A stretch of 64,000 nt of DNA from Rheinheimera mangrovi (GCF_003990335.1 NZ_CP034683.1:510501-574500), one strand, 5' to 3'. Shown: positions 27,522 through 37,738, numbered from the stretch's first letter. The notes: a model not told the origin generated them from the letters alone. Program-made: numbers and translations.

Positions 27522-27538
27522 ACCGCATTGTTGAATTA

Positions 27539-27817
27539 TTAGTTTTCTTCGTCAAACCCGTTTTCAATCAAAGCGACCACAGCGGTCAGTGCTTCTTGTG
27601 CCTGAGTGCCTTCAGTACAGACTTCCAGCGTTTTACCTTTGCTGCTTGCCAACATTAAAAGTGCCAAGACACTGCTGGCATCTGCGGTTTGGCCTTCCTG
27701 TTGTAATTCAATTTTGGCATCAAACTGACGGCATAACTGTACCAGCTTAGTAGCTGCTCTGGCGTGCAAGCCCAGTTGATTGACGATGGTGACTGTTTGT
27801 TGAAGTTTATCGGCCAT
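27539..27817 (-). CDS. ptsO: phosphocarrier protein NPr
   Basis: 92 aa HPr-family protein of the nitrogen phosphotransferase system. The phosphorylated histidine is H18 in LGLHARAA, and the second-site region ASSVLALLMLA is present. It passes phosphate from EI-Ntr to PtsN. It is the last gene of the rpoN-hpf-ptsN-rapZ-ptsO order, and the gap after rapZ contains a decayed copy of the rapZ 3' end. Confidence 0.95.
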   Translation of the reverse strand: MADKLQQTVTIVNQLGLHARAATKLVQLCRQFDAKIELQQEGQTADASSVLALLMLASSKGKTLEVCTEGTQAQEALTAVVALIENGFDEEN

Positions 27818-27908
27818 CGTGATGACGCCTCACTAATACGTGGTGACGGATTTGGATGTTTTTATCTACCATGATGTCTCACTAACTCGCGGTGACGGAT
27901 TTGCACGT
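27814..27908. repeat. imperfect tandem duplication of the rapZ 3' end
   Basis: The last codons of rapZ (27869-27908) are repeated just beyond its stop at 27814-27859. Both copies share CTCACTAA and GGTGACGGATTT, with a period of about 50 bp and scattered differences. The outer copy overlaps the first bases of ptsO and the intergenic gap. Confidence 0.7.
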
Positions 27909-28719
27909 CTTCCCGCTGTAAACGGTAACTTTCAGCCAAGGATTCGGCGATATACACAGAGCGGTGTTGACCGCCGGTACAGCCTATGGCTATGGTCAGG
28001 TAACTGCGGTTGTTGCGCTCTAAATGCGGCAACCAGGTGCCGATAAACTGATTAATCTGCCAGATATACTGAGCCACTACGGCTTGGGAAGACAGGTAGT
28101 TTTGTACTGGTTGATCTAAGCCTGTCAGTATTTTCAGTTCGGGCTCCCAATGTGGGTTCGGTAAAAAGCGCGCATCAAACACATAATCGGCATCTTTGGG
28201 AATACCATATTTAAAACCAAAGGATTCAAACAAGATCACCAGACGACCGGTTTTTTGCCCAAGGATACGTTCTCTAAGCTGTTCTGCCAGCTGATGTACG
28301 TTTAGTTCTGTGGTATCCAGGTATAAATCTGCACGGCTGGAGATAGGGTCCAACAGCTGTTGTTCGCGTTGTATGGCTTCATCCAGTGACATGGCCTGAT
28401 GCGAAAGCGGATGCAAGCGTCGTGTCTCGCTGAAGCGTTTAATCAGGCTGGTGTGGTCGGCGTCTAGGTAAAGAATGGTCAGGTCAACTTTGTGCGGCAG
28501 GTAAGACAGGATATCTGTTAATTCATCGGGGTCTTGCGGCAGGTTGCGCACATCAATACTGACAGCGACCCTTTCGTACTGCCCCATCACGGCGTTGGCT
28601 AAAGTCGGAAGTAAATTGACGGGGATGTTATCTACACAATAATAACCTAGGTCTTCCATGACGCGCAGGGCAACAGATTTGCCCGAACCCGATCGACCAC
28701 TGACGACTAATAATTTCAT
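27862..28719 (-). CDS. rapZ: RNase adapter protein RapZ
   Basis: 285 aa. Walker A GRSGSGKS at residues 8-15 and the C-terminal domain with IGCTGGQHRSVYIAE, the site that binds glucosamine-6-phosphate and RNA in E. coli. RapZ hands the GlmZ small RNA to RNase E, tuning GlmS. Its start overlaps the 3' end of ptsN by 4 bp. The C-terminal tail (QIRHRELVRHHG) is basic, as in RapZ, and its coding bases are duplicated downstream. Confidence 0.95.
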   Translation of the reverse strand: MKLLVVSGRSGSGKSVALRVMEDLGYYCVDNIPVNLLPTLANAVMGQYERVAVSIDVRNLPQDPDELTDILSYLPHKVDLTILYLDADHTSLIKRFSETRRLHPLSHQAMSLDEAIQREQQLLDPISSRADLYLDTTELNVHQLAEQLRERILGQKTGRLVILFESFGFKYGIPKDADYVFDARFLPNPHWEPELKILTGLDQPVQNYLSSQAVVAQYIWQINQFIGTWLPHLERNNRSYLTIAIGCTGGQHRSVYIAESLAESYRLQREDVQIRHRELVRHHGR

Positions 28720-29186
28720 TTTGCCATTGCCTGTTCAGCGCCTGCCATTAGCAACTGGTACAAATCATGGCTATTGGCACTATGACGGATTTTTTTGGTG
28801 AAATCTTTTTGACTGAGCATACGGGCTATGCCGGACAAAGTAGATAAATGGGTCTGGCATTGATTTTCCGGGATCAGGATGGCACAAAAAATATCCACAG
28901 CCTGGTTATCAATAGCATCAAACTGTATTGGATCTTTACTGACGACAAACACCAGCAAAGGTGTGGTGACATTTTTTAATTTGCCATGCGGAATAGCGAT
29001 ACCACCGCCAATACCTGTGGAACCGAGTTTCTCACGGCTCATCAGGGCTTCGAGTATGTTGTACTCAGGAACTTCCGGTAAATGCTGATGTGCCAGTTCA
29101 GCTATGTATTCCAGAATGCGTTTTTTACTATTAAAAAGGACCGCACTCTTGGTGCAGTCCTCCGATAACATTGAGCTCAGGTTCAT
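28716..29186 (-). CDS. ptsN: PTS IIA-like nitrogen regulatory protein PtsN
   Basis: 156 aa, EIIA-Ntr. Active-site His is H67 in GGIAIPHGK; the surrounding GSTGIGGG loop is conserved. Receives phosphate from NPr and, depending on its state, controls potassium transport and stress responses in relatives. It lies between hpf and rapZ, in the standard sigma-54 operon order. Confidence 0.95.
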   Translation of the reverse strand: MNLSSMLSEDCTKSAVLFNSKKRILEYIAELAHQHLPEVPEYNILEALMSREKLGSTGIGGGIAIPHGKLKNVTTPLLVFVVSKDPIQFDAIDNQAVDIFCAILIPENQCQTHLSTLSGIARMLSQKDFTKKIRHSANSHDLYQLLMAGAEQAMAK

Positions 29187-29196
29187 AGTTTCAGAA

Positions 29197-29484
29197 TCAA
29201 TGACGAGAAATTTTCTCTTTATGTTTAATAACTTGGCGATCCAGTTTATCGATCAACTGGTCTATCGCAGCGTACATATTTTCGTCTTCCGACACAGCGA
29301 ATACTTCACCTCCATTGAGGTGCATCTTAGCCTCTGCAATCTGCTTTAATTTTTCCACGTTCAGCACTACATGTACATTGTTAATATGATCAAAATGACG
29401 TTCAAGTTTGGAAAATTTGCTATCGACGTACTCTCTCAGTGCTTCAGTGATTTCTACATGACGACCAGTTAAGTTGATTTGCAT
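29197..29484 (-). CDS. hpf: ribosome hibernation promoting factor
   Basis: 95 aa, the short HPF form. The sequence MQINLTGRHVEITEALREYV begins the protein; AAGGAAGAG precedes the ATG at 29484, so the longer open frame reaching 29631 is not used. HPF helps convert 70S ribosomes to inactive 100S dimers in stationary phase. It sits between rpoN and ptsN, as in enterics. Confidence 0.95.
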   Translation of the reverse strand: MQINLTGRHVEITEALREYVDSKFSKLERHFDHINNVHVVLNVEKLKQIAEAKMHLNGGEVFAVSEDENMYAAIDQLIDKLDRQVIKHKEKISRH

Positions 29485-29509
29485 AGACTCTTCCTTCTTA
29501 ATAGAGCTG

Positions 29510-31003
29510 TTAAAGCAAGCTCTTGCGCTGATTAGACGGCGGAATAAACAAGGCTTCACGATACTTGGCAATGGTACGCCGTGCGACATTAATCCCTTGT
29601 TCTGACAGTATTTCTGCCATCCTGCTGTCACTTAAAGGTTTGGCAGGATTTTCCGCCGCCACCAATTTTTTTATAAAGGCGCGGATTGCGGTGGATGAAC
29701 ATTCACCGCCACTCTCTGTACTTACATGACTGGAGAAAAAGAACTTAAGTTCAAATATTCCTCTGGGAGTGTGCATATATTTTTGTGTAGTAACACGGGA
29801 AATGGTTGACTCATGCATTCCCACCATTTCAGCCACGTCGTTTAATACCATGGGTTTCATGGCTTCTTCACCGTGCTCAAAAAAGGCCTGTTGCTGCTGT
29901 ACTATGCAGTTGGCAACTTTAAGTAAAGTTTCGTTGCGACTTTCCAGACTTTTTAAAAACCACTTGGCTTCCTGCAGGTGGGAACGAATAAACTGACCAT
30001 CTGATGCATTACGGGCATTACGTGACATGGCAGCATATTGCTCGTTAATTCTGATCTTTGGCATCGCATCAGGGTTTAACTCGACCATCCAGCGTCCTTT
30101 GATTTTTGCAACTGACACATCAGGGATCACATACGACTGTTCTTGTCGAATCACATCTGCCCCAGGTCGAGGGTTCAGGCTGTGAATAAGCCGCATCACT
30201 TCTTTTAAGTCGTCTTCTTTGAGTTTAGTCACACGCATCAGAGAACGGAAATCTCTGTTAGCTAAAAAGTCAGTATATTCTTTAATAATATGCTGGGTTT
30301 CAGCCAGATAGGGGGTTTTTGGATCAAACTGGCGCAGCTGTACCAATAGACATTCCTGAATAGTGCGGGCGCCAACACCTACAGGATCGAACAACTGGAT
30401 ACGTTTAATGACCGCTTCGACTTCGTCGGCTTCCACTTCCGGCATGCCTAGCGATTCGAGAATATCTTCTGTGTCTATCGTTAATAAACCGTTTTCGTCT
30501 ATGGCTTCGATAATGATTTCAGCAATAGTGCGGTCTGTATCTGAAAATGGGGTCAGCTGCATTTGCCAACGTAAGTAATCTTGCAGGGTTTCGCTGGTTT
30601 CGCCCTGAAATACCGTATCTTCATCGCCATTGAAGTTATTGGCACCAGCAACCGGAGCCGCACTGACTAAATCGTCCCAGTGGTTGTCCAGCGGTAAATC
30701 TTCTTTGATATTTTGCTCGGACATCGCTTCGCTGCTGTCCTTTACTTCGGGTTCGTAATGCTCATCATGGCTGTTGTCATAGTCAGGCGAATCAAACTCG
30801 GCACCATGATTTAAATCTTTTGATGAAGGTTCCTGAAATACTGCATAGTCATCTTCAGCTTCCAACAATGGATTAGCATCCAGCGCTTCCTGAATTTCCT
30901 GTTGCAGTTCAATAGTAGACAATTGCAGCAGTTTAATTGCTTGCTGCAATTGAGGAGTCATTGTGAGCTGCTGACCAAGACGAAGTTGCAGAGACGGTTT
31001 CAT
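29510..31003 (-). CDS. rpoN: RNA polymerase sigma-54 factor
   Basis: 497 aa. Region I starts [20 protein letters not shown], which fixes the start at 31003 rather than the upstream ATG at 31027. An acidic region II follows, then the core-binding domain and a helix-turn-helix ([18 protein letters not shown]). The C-terminal RpoN box [10 protein letters not shown] lies at about residues 474-483. It directs transcription from -24/-12 promoters with enhancer-binding proteins. It lies downstream of lptB, the conserved order. Confidence 0.97.
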   Translation of the reverse strand: MKPSLQLRLGQQLTMTPQLQQAIKLLQLSTIELQQEIQEALDANPLLEAEDDYAVFQEPSSKDLNHGAEFDSPDYDNSHDEHYEPEVKDSSEAMSEQNIKEDLPLDNHWDDLVSAAPVAGANNFNGDEDTVFQGETSETLQDYLRWQMQLTPFSDTDRTIAEIIIEAIDENGLLTIDTEDILESLGMPEVEADEVEAVIKRIQLFDPVGVGARTIQECLLVQLRQFDPKTPYLAETQHIIKEYTDFLANRDFRSLMRVTKLKEDDLKEVMRLIHSLNPRPGADVIRQEQSYVIPDVSVAKIKGRWMVELNPDAMPKIRINEQYAAMSRNARNASDGQFIRSHLQEAKWFLKSLESRNETLLKVANCIVQQQQAFFEHGEEAMKPMVLNDVAEMVGMHESTISRVTTQKYMHTPRGIFELKFFFSSHVSTESGGECSSTAIRAFIKKLVAAENPAKPLSDSRMAEILSEQGINVARRTIAKYREALFIPPSNQRKSLL

Positions 31004-31050
31004 GTACTTCTTATTTTCTCCAAACAACCCTATTCGGATGTTGTTTTAAA

Positions 31051-31773
31051 CTATAACCTGAATTGCTCACCAAGGTAGACATCACGGACTTGTTGGTTTG
31101 CTAAAACCTCAGTCGGGGTACCTGCAGCAATCAGTTCTCCATGACTTACAATATAGGCAATTTCACAGACATCAAGAGTTTCGCGCACATTGTGGTCGGT
31201 GATAAGCACCCCTATGCCTCTTTGGCACAGATGCTGAATAATTTTTTTAATATCTAACACTGAAATGGGATCAACACCAGCAAAAGGTTCATCCAACAGG
31301 ATAAACGCCGGATCTGCGGCCAATGCCCTGGCTATTTCCACTCTGCGTCGTTCGCCACCGGATAAACTCATGCCAAGGCTGTTACGGATATGGCCTATAT
31401 GGAACTCGTCCAGCAGCGCATCGGCTTTTTCTTCGCGCTGCTCTTCGGTTAGATCTTTGCGATGCTGCAAAATGGCCAGCAGGTTGTCATATACCGTCAG
31501 TTTGCGGAATATCGAACTTTCCTGCGGCAGATAACCAATGCCTGCGCGAGCACGGGCATGGATAGGATCAAAGGTGATCTCCTTGTCATCCAGGGTGATT
31601 TTGCCTTTATCTGATGGCACTAAACCAACAATCATATAAAAAGTAGTGGTTTTGCCCGCACCGTTAGGACCTAACAAACCAACAATCTGACCGGCTCTCA
31701 CTTCCAGACTAACGTCTTTGACCACCTGGCGCCCTTTGTAACTTTTAGCCAGATGGGACGCAACTAACTTCAT
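31051..31773 (-). CDS. lptB: LPS export ABC transporter ATP-binding protein LptB
   Basis: 240 aa ABC ATPase. Walker [10 protein letters not shown], the signature [15 protein letters not shown] and Walker [10 protein letters not shown] are present with the switch histidine in LITDHNVRE. LptB powers extraction of lipopolysaccharide by LptF/LptG (not in this window). The start overlaps the lptA stop by one base, so the genes are coupled. Confidence 0.96.
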   Translation of the reverse strand: MKLVASHLAKSYKGRQVVKDVSLEVRAGQIVGLLGPNGAGKTTTFYMIVGLVPSDKGKITLDDKEITFDPIHARARAGIGYLPQESSIFRKLTVYDNLLAILQHRKDLTEEQREEKADALLDEFHIGHIRNSLGMSLSGGERRRVEIARALAADPAFILLDEPFAGVDPISVLDIKKIIQHLCQRGIGVLITDHNVRETLDVCEIAYIVSHGELIAAGTPTEVLANQQVRDVYLGEQFRL

Positions 31774-32267
31774 TATTCTTTTCCTTCCTGGCTGAACACT
31801 GTGGTGACTCGTTCGGTTTTTTTACCGTCAGACTCCGCTTCCAGCTCTTGTTTTTCCAGGTTGTATTTAATCACTGCGCCTTGCACCATACTGCCGTTTT
31901 GGCTGAGTTCTGCGCCGCCCGTCAGGACAAGCGTACCGTTGGCTACGTCATAACGGATCTCGTTCGCGCTGGCTTTAATAGGCTTATCACCGTCCAGCAT
32001 TTGGGAATATTTTGCGGGTTGGCCTGAAGCGATAAAAACTTCTTTGCCTTTGCCTGCGCTGGCAATGACTTCGAGTTTGTCTGCTTCAATCAATAAGCTG
32101 CCTTGTTGCACTTTGACGTTATCAACAAAAGTCATTACTTTATCTTTAATCGAGCCAAACTGGCGGTCAGAACCGACCTGAATTTCTTTTTTAAAGTCAT
32201 CAGGGCCTGCCAGACAAAAGCCACTGAAAGTGATGAGAACGCTGAGTAAAATAATGTTACTTTTCAT
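31773..32267 (-). CDS. lptA: LPS transport periplasmic protein LptA
   Basis: 164 aa, with a signal peptide ([22 protein letters not shown], cleavage after Ala about residue 20). The beta-jellyroll OstA domain contains [23 protein letters not shown]. LptA forms the periplasmic bridge carrying LPS to the outer membrane. Its first codons overlap lptC by 11 bp. Confidence 0.94.
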   Translation of the reverse strand: MKSNIILLSVLITFSGFCLAGPDDFKKEIQVGSDRQFGSIKDKVMTFVDNVKVQQGSLLIEADKLEVIASAGKGKEVFIASGQPAKYSQMLDGDKPIKASANEIRYDVANGTLVLTGGAELSQNGSMVQGAVIKYNLEKQELEAESDGKKTERVTTVFSQEGKE

Positions 32268-32811
32268 TGTAATAAACCGTTTTAGTGTGCTGTTTCAGCT
32301 CTATATTCTGTTCGTTCAAATCAGCCAGCATGCCTTGGCCTGTAATTTGAAAACCCAGTCCAAAAATGCGTACCTGCTCGTTTGACTGCAGCGTATTGCT
32401 GTTAAACAAAAGCTCAACTGCATTGGTTTCTATTCGGGTAAAAAGTGGGTCTGTCGACATATTGCGCAGCTCCACTCTGTGTTCAAGAATGAGTTTGTCA
32501 TCAGGATAAAGCACTGCCTGCTCGCTTGTCACTTGCCATAATGGCACTTTTTCCTGATAAATGGTGTAGATAGGGAAATCAAACTGCAAAAAACCAAAGC
32601 GTTCGAAGTGTTCCATACGCTGAGCACGGATTAAATCTGACAAATGGCCTTCTTTGTCATAAATCATTCGGGTGAGATCCTGTGCCACATAGTCAGGTTG
32701 GTTGTCTTGATTGGCCGGGCTTCCGCTTTGCTCCTGATCCAACAGTTGCCAGCTGTAAAAGCCAGCAGCTGCAGCCACTATCAGTAACAACCAGAGAAAT
32801 TGACGAATCAT
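32257..32811 (-). CDS. lptC: LPS export protein LptC
   Basis: 184 aa bitopic inner-membrane protein: one N-terminal helix (FLWLLLIVAAAAGFYSW, residues 5-21) and a periplasmic beta-jellyroll. Passes LPS from LptB2FG to LptA. Sequence conservation is low in this family, so the call rests equally on the conserved kdsC-lptC-lptA-lptB order. It overlaps kdsC by 4 bp. Confidence 0.93.
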   Translation of the reverse strand: MIRQFLWLLLIVAAAAGFYSWQLLDQEQSGSPANQDNQPDYVAQDLTRMIYDKEGHLSDLIRAQRMEHFERFGFLQFDFPIYTIYQEKVPLWQVTSEQAVLYPDDKLILEHRVELRNMSTDPLFTRIETNAVELLFNSNTLQSNEQVRIFGLGFQITGQGMLADLNEQNIELKQHTKTVYYNEK

Positions 32812-33365
32812 GTGCTACTTCCTGAAAATTCAGCAAATTTGCCCTGACTGGTCAATAGCAAATCGCAGAGTTCACGCACTGCACCAAAACCACCTGGTAA
32901 TTTACAACGGTAATCTGCATGCAACGCAAGGTAAGGGTGGGCGTCTTGTACCGCAACACTTAAACCACAATGTTGCATCACGGCCCAGTCGGCCAAATCA
33001 TCGCCAATAAAAGCGATTTGTGAGGCTTCGAGTGCCAGTTTCTGCTGGAGTTCAGCAAAAGCGGCGAGTTTATTTTCCTGCCCCTGATAAATGTAAGGGA
33101 CAGTAAGTGAGGTCATTCGTTGCTGCACAATTTCTGAACGGCGGCCAGTAATCACTGCCACTTCAATACCTGCATGCCGTAAGGCTTTAATACCGTAGCC
33201 ATCGCGGGTGTGGAAGGCTTTGAGCTCTTCGCCCTGATTACCCAGGTAAATACGGCCATCGGAGAACACGCCATCGACATCACATATCAACAAGCGAATG
33301 TGTCGGGCTTTTTGTTCCAGCTCTGGGCTGATAGCCTGGTACATTTGGGCAAATAAAGATGGCAT
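32808..33365 (-). CDS. kdsC: 3-deoxy-D-manno-octulosonate-8-phosphate phosphatase KdsC
   Basis: 185 aa HAD-superfamily phosphatase. The nucleophile pair is D29 and D31 in LICDVDGVFSDG, with the later motifs VITGRRS and FIGDDLADWAVM. Releases phosphate from KDO-8-phosphate in LPS inner-core synthesis. It overlaps kdsD by one base, so the arabinose-5-phosphate isomerase and the phosphatase are made together. Confidence 0.95.
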   Translation of the reverse strand: MPSLFAQMYQAISPELEQKARHIRLLICDVDGVFSDGRIYLGNQGEELKAFHTRDGYGIKALRHAGIEVAVITGRRSEIVQQRMTSLTVPYIYQGQENKLAAFAELQQKLALEASQIAFIGDDLADWAVMQHCGLSVAVQDAHPYLALHADYRCKLPGGFGAVRELCDLLLTSQGKFAEFSGSST

Positions 33366-34333
33366 CAGAGCACTCCTGCTTTTAATAAATCATGCATATT
33401 CAGAGCACCTATTGGCTCTTGTTGCTCGTTGACCACAATTAGACCATTAATTTTGTGTTGTTCCATGACTTGCAAGGCTTCAGCCGCGAGCATAGCAGGT
33501 TTGGCAGTAATACAGTTTTTGGTCATCAGGCTGGCAATGCTGGCTTTATGCAAATCGACTTGTTGATCCAGCACTCGGCGTAAATCGCCATCAGTAAACA
33601 AGCCAACCAGTTTACCGGAGTCATCTACAACAGAGGTCATACCTAATCCTTTGCGGGAAATTTCCAGCAAGGCGTCTTTCAGGCTAACTTGTTGACGCAC
33701 AACAGGCAGGGCATCACCAAAATGCATCACATCTTCTAAACGTAATAGCAAACGACGACCCAAACTGCCACCCGGATGAGATAAGGCAAAATCATCTGCA
33801 GAAAAACCACGAACGTCCAGAAGGGCGACTGCAATAGCGTCGCCCATCGCCAGTGTTGCTGTGGTACTGGCGGTGGGAGCCAGGCCTAATGGGCAGGCTT
33901 CCTGTTCAACCCTCACACACAGATGCACGTCTGATAAAGTTGCTAAGGTTGATTCAGAACGGCCTGTCATGCCTATCATTTTAATACCACGGCGTTTCAA
34001 CACTGGCACTATGGTCAGAACTTCAGCTGTTTCACCTGAGTTAGAGATAGCCAAGACTACATCGTCGTGGGTGATCATCCCGAGGTCACCATGACTGGCT
34101 TCTGCCGGATGCACAAAAAAAGCAGGAGTGCCGGTTGAGGCTAAAGTTGCGGCAATTTTGTGAGCTATATGGCCGGATTTTCCCATGCCAATCACAATGA
34201 CCCGGCCTTTACAGTCAAACATCATCTGACAAGCCAAATTAAAACTGTCGTCTATATAGGCGGCAAGTTGGGTTACAGCTGCAGCTTCAATTTGTAACAC
34301 TTGCAGGGCCTGAGGGCGAAAATCCAGAGTCAT
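33365..34333 (-). CDS. kdsD: D-arabinose-5-phosphate isomerase KdsD
   Basis: 322 aa. An N-terminal SIS domain (VIGMGKSGHIAHKIAATLASTG region; SNSGETAEV) is followed by two CBS domains (about residues 205-320). Converts ribulose-5-phosphate to arabinose-5-phosphate, the entry to KDO synthesis. It is the first gene of the kdsD-kdsC-lptCAB-rpoN-hpf-ptsN-rapZ-ptsO run and is divergent from the mla operon. Confidence 0.95.
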   Translation of the reverse strand: MTLDFRPQALQVLQIEAAAVTQLAAYIDDSFNLACQMMFDCKGRVIVIGMGKSGHIAHKIAATLASTGTPAFFVHPAEASHGDLGMITHDDVVLAISNSGETAEVLTIVPVLKRRGIKMIGMTGRSESTLATLSDVHLCVRVEQEACPLGLAPTASTTATLAMGDAIAVALLDVRGFSADDFALSHPGGSLGRRLLLRLEDVMHFGDALPVVRQQVSLKDALLEISRKGLGMTSVVDDSGKLVGLFTDGDLRRVLDQQVDLHKASIASLMTKNCITAKPAMLAAEALQVMEQHKINGLIVVNEQQEPIGALNMHDLLKAGVL

Positions 34334-34718
34334 GCAAAAATCCCCATCAATTAGTCATTGTCAGCGCAGTTGGATCTGCTGTTCTGTGGAAAGGATCCAG
34401 TAAGAGAATCAGTCAGATCATAGAGATAGCTGAAGCATTAAGCTGCGATTCATTTTCAGCGCGGCACACTTTGCGGCCATACACAGAGGCCGATATTTTC
34501 GTGCTTATCAGCCGCAAATGCAAAAGATTACGTAAAACAATCGAATTATTCTGTTTTTGCAATCAGTTGTTACTATTTTTTATAAGGTTGTCGTGGCGAA
34601 AAACCTATACAATAGCAGGCCTTTACTAGTCCGCTTAGCTTGAAGTAGCAGTTGTGCGTAGGTATATTGCGCGCCTTTAATTTTAGCGTTAAGCGCTACT
34701 CTTTAAATGAGGATCAAC
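34334..34718. other. divergent kdsD/mlaF control region
   Basis: 385 bp without a gene. It must hold the promoters for the kdsD-to-ptsO run (minus) and the mla operon (plus). AT-rich from 34510 to 34590; a TACAAT near 34607 is a candidate -10 for mla but its -35 is not clear. I see no known riboswitch or small-RNA gene. Confidence 0.45.
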
Positions 34719-35522
34719 GTGTCAGATATTCTGGTAGACATTCAGCACCTGACGTTCAAACGTGGTGACCGTGTGATCTATGATGACATGAGCATGCAGT
34801 TTCAGCGTGGTAAGGTGACCGCTATTATGGGGCCCAGTGGTATAGGTAAAACCACTTTGTTGCGTCTGATTGGTGGTCAGCTCAAACCTGAACAGGGCAA
34901 AATTCTGGTCAATGGTCAGGATATACCTCAGCTTAATCGTAAAGATTTGTACAAAGCCCGACAAAAAATGAGCATGCTGTTTCAAAGCGGCGCTATGTTC
35001 AGTGATATGTCGGTGTATGACAACGTGGCGTTCCCTATTAGAGAGCATACCCGTCTGCCGGAAGATATTATTCGTCTGATGGTATTGATGAAACTCGAGG
35101 CTGTAGGTTTACGCGGTGCCCGGGATTTAATGCCGGCCGAATTATCTGGTGGTATGGCTCGCCGTGCTGCCTTAGCCCGTGCTATCGCTTTAGACCCACA
35201 ACTTATTATGTACGATGAACCTTTTGCCGGTCAGGATCCGATTTCAATGGGCGTGATAGTCCGTTTAATCCGTTCGCTGAACAACGCCTTAGGTTTAACT
35301 TCTGTAGTGGTGTCGCACGACGTGAGCGAAGTGATGAGTATCGCTGATTATGTTTATGTGGTGGCAGAGCAGAAAGTGATAGGGCAGGGAACACCGGATG
35401 AACTTCGGGCTCACCCTTCTGCTTTAGTGCAGCAATTTTTGCAGGGGCAGTCTGACGGTCCTGTACCTTTCCACTTTAAAGCAGCCAGTTACAGTGCCGA
35501 ATTAATGGAGTTAGCTAAGTGA
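34719..35522 (+). CDS. mlaF: phospholipid ABC transporter ATP-binding protein MlaF
   Basis: 267 aa from GTG at 34719, chosen because AGGA lies five bases upstream; the ATG at 34707 has no ribosome site. Walker [10 protein letters not shown], signature [16 protein letters not shown] and Walker [14 protein letters not shown] are complete. MlaF drives the MlaFEDB complex that moves phospholipids between the inner membrane and the periplasmic carrier MlaC to keep the outer membrane asymmetric. The stop overlaps the mlaE GTG by 4 bp. Confidence 0.95.
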   Translation: MSDILVDIQHLTFKRGDRVIYDDMSMQFQRGKVTAIMGPSGIGKTTLLRLIGGQLKPEQGKILVNGQDIPQLNRKDLYKARQKMSMLFQSGAMFSDMSVYDNVAFPIREHTRLPEDIIRLMVLMKLEAVGLRGARDLMPAELSGGMARRAALARAIALDPQLIMYDEPFAGQDPISMGVIVRLIRSLNNALGLTSVVVSHDVSEVMSIADYVYVVAEQKVIGQGTPDELRAHPSALVQQFLQGQSDGPVPFHFKAASYSAELMELAK

Positions 35523-36301
35523 TAGTGGATAAGTTACAGCAACTTGGACAACAGAGTATTGCCAAAATACAGGGCATTGGCAGGGCAACTATTATGTTGT
35601 TTGGTGCTCTGGTTGCCTGGCCGACCCCCCGTAAAAGTTTTCCTTTATTGTTAAAACAGTTGTACGTCGTCGGTGTGTTGTCTTTACTTATTATTTTGGT
35701 TTCAGGTTTGTTTATCGGCATGGTGCTGGCATTACAAGGCTACACCGTGCTGTCTAAGTTTGGTGCCGAACAAATGTTAGGCCCTTTGGTTGCATTGAGT
35801 TTGTTACGTGAGCTTGGGCCTGTGGTCACAGCTTTATTGTTTGCAGGCCGTGCAGGTAGTGCATTAACAGCTGAAATTGGTCTGATGAAGGCAACTGAAC
35901 AGTTATCCGGTATGGAAATGATGGCTGTAGATCCATTGCGCCGCATTATTGCGCCGCGCTTTTGGGCTGGTGTCATTAGTATGCCGCTGCTGGCGATGAT
36001 TTTTACCGCTGTAGGTATTCTAGGTGGTCATCTGGTGGGTGTGGATTGGTTAGGTGTAGATGGTGGTGGTTACTGGTCTGCCATGCAAGCTAACGTCGAT
36101 TTCCAACAGGATATTCTGAACGGCGTGATTAAAAGTGCTGTGTTTGCCTTGATTGTGACCTGGATAGCCTTACATAAAGGCTTTGATGCGGTGCCAACCT
36201 CTGAAGGTATCAGCCAGGCCACCACACAAACTGTGGTGACATCTTCTTTAGCGGTCTTAGGTTTTGACTTTATATTAACTGCAGTAATGTTTGGTGGATA
36301 A
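35519..36301 (+). CDS. mlaE: phospholipid ABC transporter permease MlaE
   Basis: 260 aa with five to six membrane helices. The segments [29 protein letters not shown] and [15 protein letters not shown] are hallmarks of MlaE/YrbE. It begins with GTG, coupled to mlaF through GTGA. Forms the membrane dimer of the transporter. Confidence 0.95.
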   Translation: MIVDKLQQLGQQSIAKIQGIGRATIMLFGALVAWPTPRKSFPLLLKQLYVVGVLSLLIILVSGLFIGMVLALQGYTVLSKFGAEQMLGPLVALSLLRELGPVVTALLFAGRAGSALTAEIGLMKATEQLSGMEMMAVDPLRRIIAPRFWAGVISMPLLAMIFTAVGILGGHLVGVDWLGVDGGGYWSAMQANVDFQQDILNGVIKSAVFALIVTWIALHKGFDAVPTSEGISQATTQTVVTSSLAVLGFDFILTAVMFGG

Positions 36302-36304
36302 AAA

Positions 36305-36772
36305 ATGACATCTCGCAAAATCGAAGTGTTGGTGGGCTTGTTTGTTGCTCTGGCAATAGCTGCTTTCTTGTTGTTATCGCTGAAAGTGGCAAACAGCGGC
36401 ATGACCGGCTCTGGCCAAACCTATATGTTGTACGCCAAGTTTGAAAATATTGGTGGCTTAAAAGTACGTTCTCCGATCAAGGTCGGTGGTGTTGTAGTGG
36501 GACGAGTGCGTTCGATTGAATTGAACACCGAAGAATATTCACCTGTAGTGGCGATGGAAATTGACAGCCAGTACAACAATTTCCCTGAAACCAGCTCGGT
36601 CGCTATTCTGACTTCTGGTTTGTTGGGTGAACAGTATTTAGGTTTACAGCCTGGTTTTGTTGATGAAACAGTCTCCATTCTGAAAAGTGGTGATTATGTT
36701 GAAGACACCAAATCCGCTATCGTACTGGAAGAGTTAATTGGCCAGTTCTTATTTAACAGAGGAAGCAACTAA
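36305..36772 (+). CDS. mlaD: MCE-domain lipid-binding protein MlaD
   Basis: 155 aa: one N-terminal membrane helix (LVGLFVALAIAAFLLLSL) and an MCE domain (FENIGGLKVRSPIKVGGVVVGRV). Forms a hexameric ring on the periplasmic face of the MlaFEDB complex. Three bases separate it from mlaE and two from mlaC. The length is somewhat shorter than in E. coli (183), with a shorter tail. Confidence 0.94.
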   Translation: MTSRKIEVLVGLFVALAIAAFLLLSLKVANSGMTGSGQTYMLYAKFENIGGLKVRSPIKVGGVVVGRVRSIELNTEEYSPVVAMEIDSQYNNFPETSSVAILTSGLLGEQYLGLQPGFVDETVSILKSGDYVEDTKSAIVLEELIGQFLFNRGSN

Positions 36773-36774
36773 GC

Positions 36775-37440
36775 ATGAAAAACTTGCTGGTAAAAATTGC
36801 AGCTGCTGCATTAATTTCCTTGGGTGTTGTTGCCCAAGCTGGTGCCGTTGACGTTAAAACTTATGATGACCCATACAAAATGATCGAAGCTGTGGCGGAT
36901 CAAACCTTTCGCCGTATCGCCAACGATCAGCCTGTGATCCAAAAAGACATTGAGCATTTACGAGTGATCGTCAATGAAGAGTTAGTGCCATACATTGACA
37001 GCCGTTATGCGGCTTTTCGTGTGATTGGTAACTACATTAAACAAACCAAGCCAGAAGAGCGTGATGCTTTTGTGGTGGCTTTTAAAGACTATATGGTAGC
37101 GACTTATGCTGGTGCTTTGACTCAATATAAAAATCAAAAAGTGATTTTTGAGCCAGCCAAAGCTGTCGGCAATCAGAATATCGTCACTATCAAAACCCGC
37201 GTTATTGATCCGGGCAAACCAGATATTAATATCGAATTTAAACTGCGTCGCGCTAAAGATGCTGCGAACTGGCAGGTGTTTGACATGGTTGCTGAAGGTA
37301 TTTCTCTGCTGGACAGCAAAAGGGCCGAATTGGGTAACCTGATCCGTCAGCAAGGTCTGACCAGCGTAACTGCCTTGTTAGTAGAAAAATCAAAAGCTCC
37401 TATTACAGCTCCTTTGCAGGGTAATGATGCTAAAAATTAG
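36775..37440 (+). CDS. mlaC: periplasmic phospholipid-binding protein MlaC
   Basis: 221 aa with a signal peptide (AAAALISLGVVAQAGA, cleavage near residue 24). The rest is the Tol-Tol-Ttg2-type MlaC domain, with FRVIGNYIKQTKPEERDAFV and NIEFKLRRAKDAANWQVFDMV. Carries phospholipid between MlaD and the outer-membrane MlaA-porin complex. Its end overlaps mlaB by 17 bp. Confidence 0.94.
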   Translation: MKNLLVKIAAAALISLGVVAQAGAVDVKTYDDPYKMIEAVADQTFRRIANDQPVIQKDIEHLRVIVNEELVPYIDSRYAAFRVIGNYIKQTKPEERDAFVVAFKDYMVATYAGALTQYKNQKVIFEPAKAVGNQNIVTIKTRVIDPGKPDINIEFKLRRAKDAANWQVFDMVAEGISLLDSKRAELGNLIRQQGLTSVTALLVEKSKAPITAPLQGNDAKN

Positions 37441-37738
37441 TCAGCAAGAACAAACACTGTTTTTTGCCGGTGCTTTAGACCGTGACACCGTGCCCACTGT
37501 ATGGCCATTTAAGTTATTAAAAAAACTAAGTGGCACAGTAGTATTTGATTTTAGTGAACTGGCGTTAGTTGACACTGCAGGCCTTGCATGGTTACTGCAT
37601 CAAGTAGCACAAGCAGCTAAGCTGAAATTGAACATCCAAATGTGTCATGTGCCAGAGCAGTTGATCTCTCTGGCGAAGTTGTCAGATGTTTTGGCTTTGC
37701 TGCCATTAGAAAAAGAGGATAAAGGCCATGCAGTGTAA
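37424..37738 (+). CDS. mlaB: STAS-domain protein MlaB
   Basis: 104 aa single STAS domain. The conserved DFSELALVDTAGLAWLLH segment includes the Thr that matters for MlaF binding in E. coli. MlaB stabilises and activates MlaF. There are two adjacent ATG codons at 37424 and 37427; either may start the protein. It overlaps mlaC upstream and ibaG downstream by 11 bp. Confidence 0.92.
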   Translation: MMLKISQQEQTLFFAGALDRDTVPTVWPFKLLKKLSGTVVFDFSELALVDTAGLAWLLHQVAQAAKLKLNIQMCHVPEQLISLAKLSDVLALLPLEKEDKGHAV

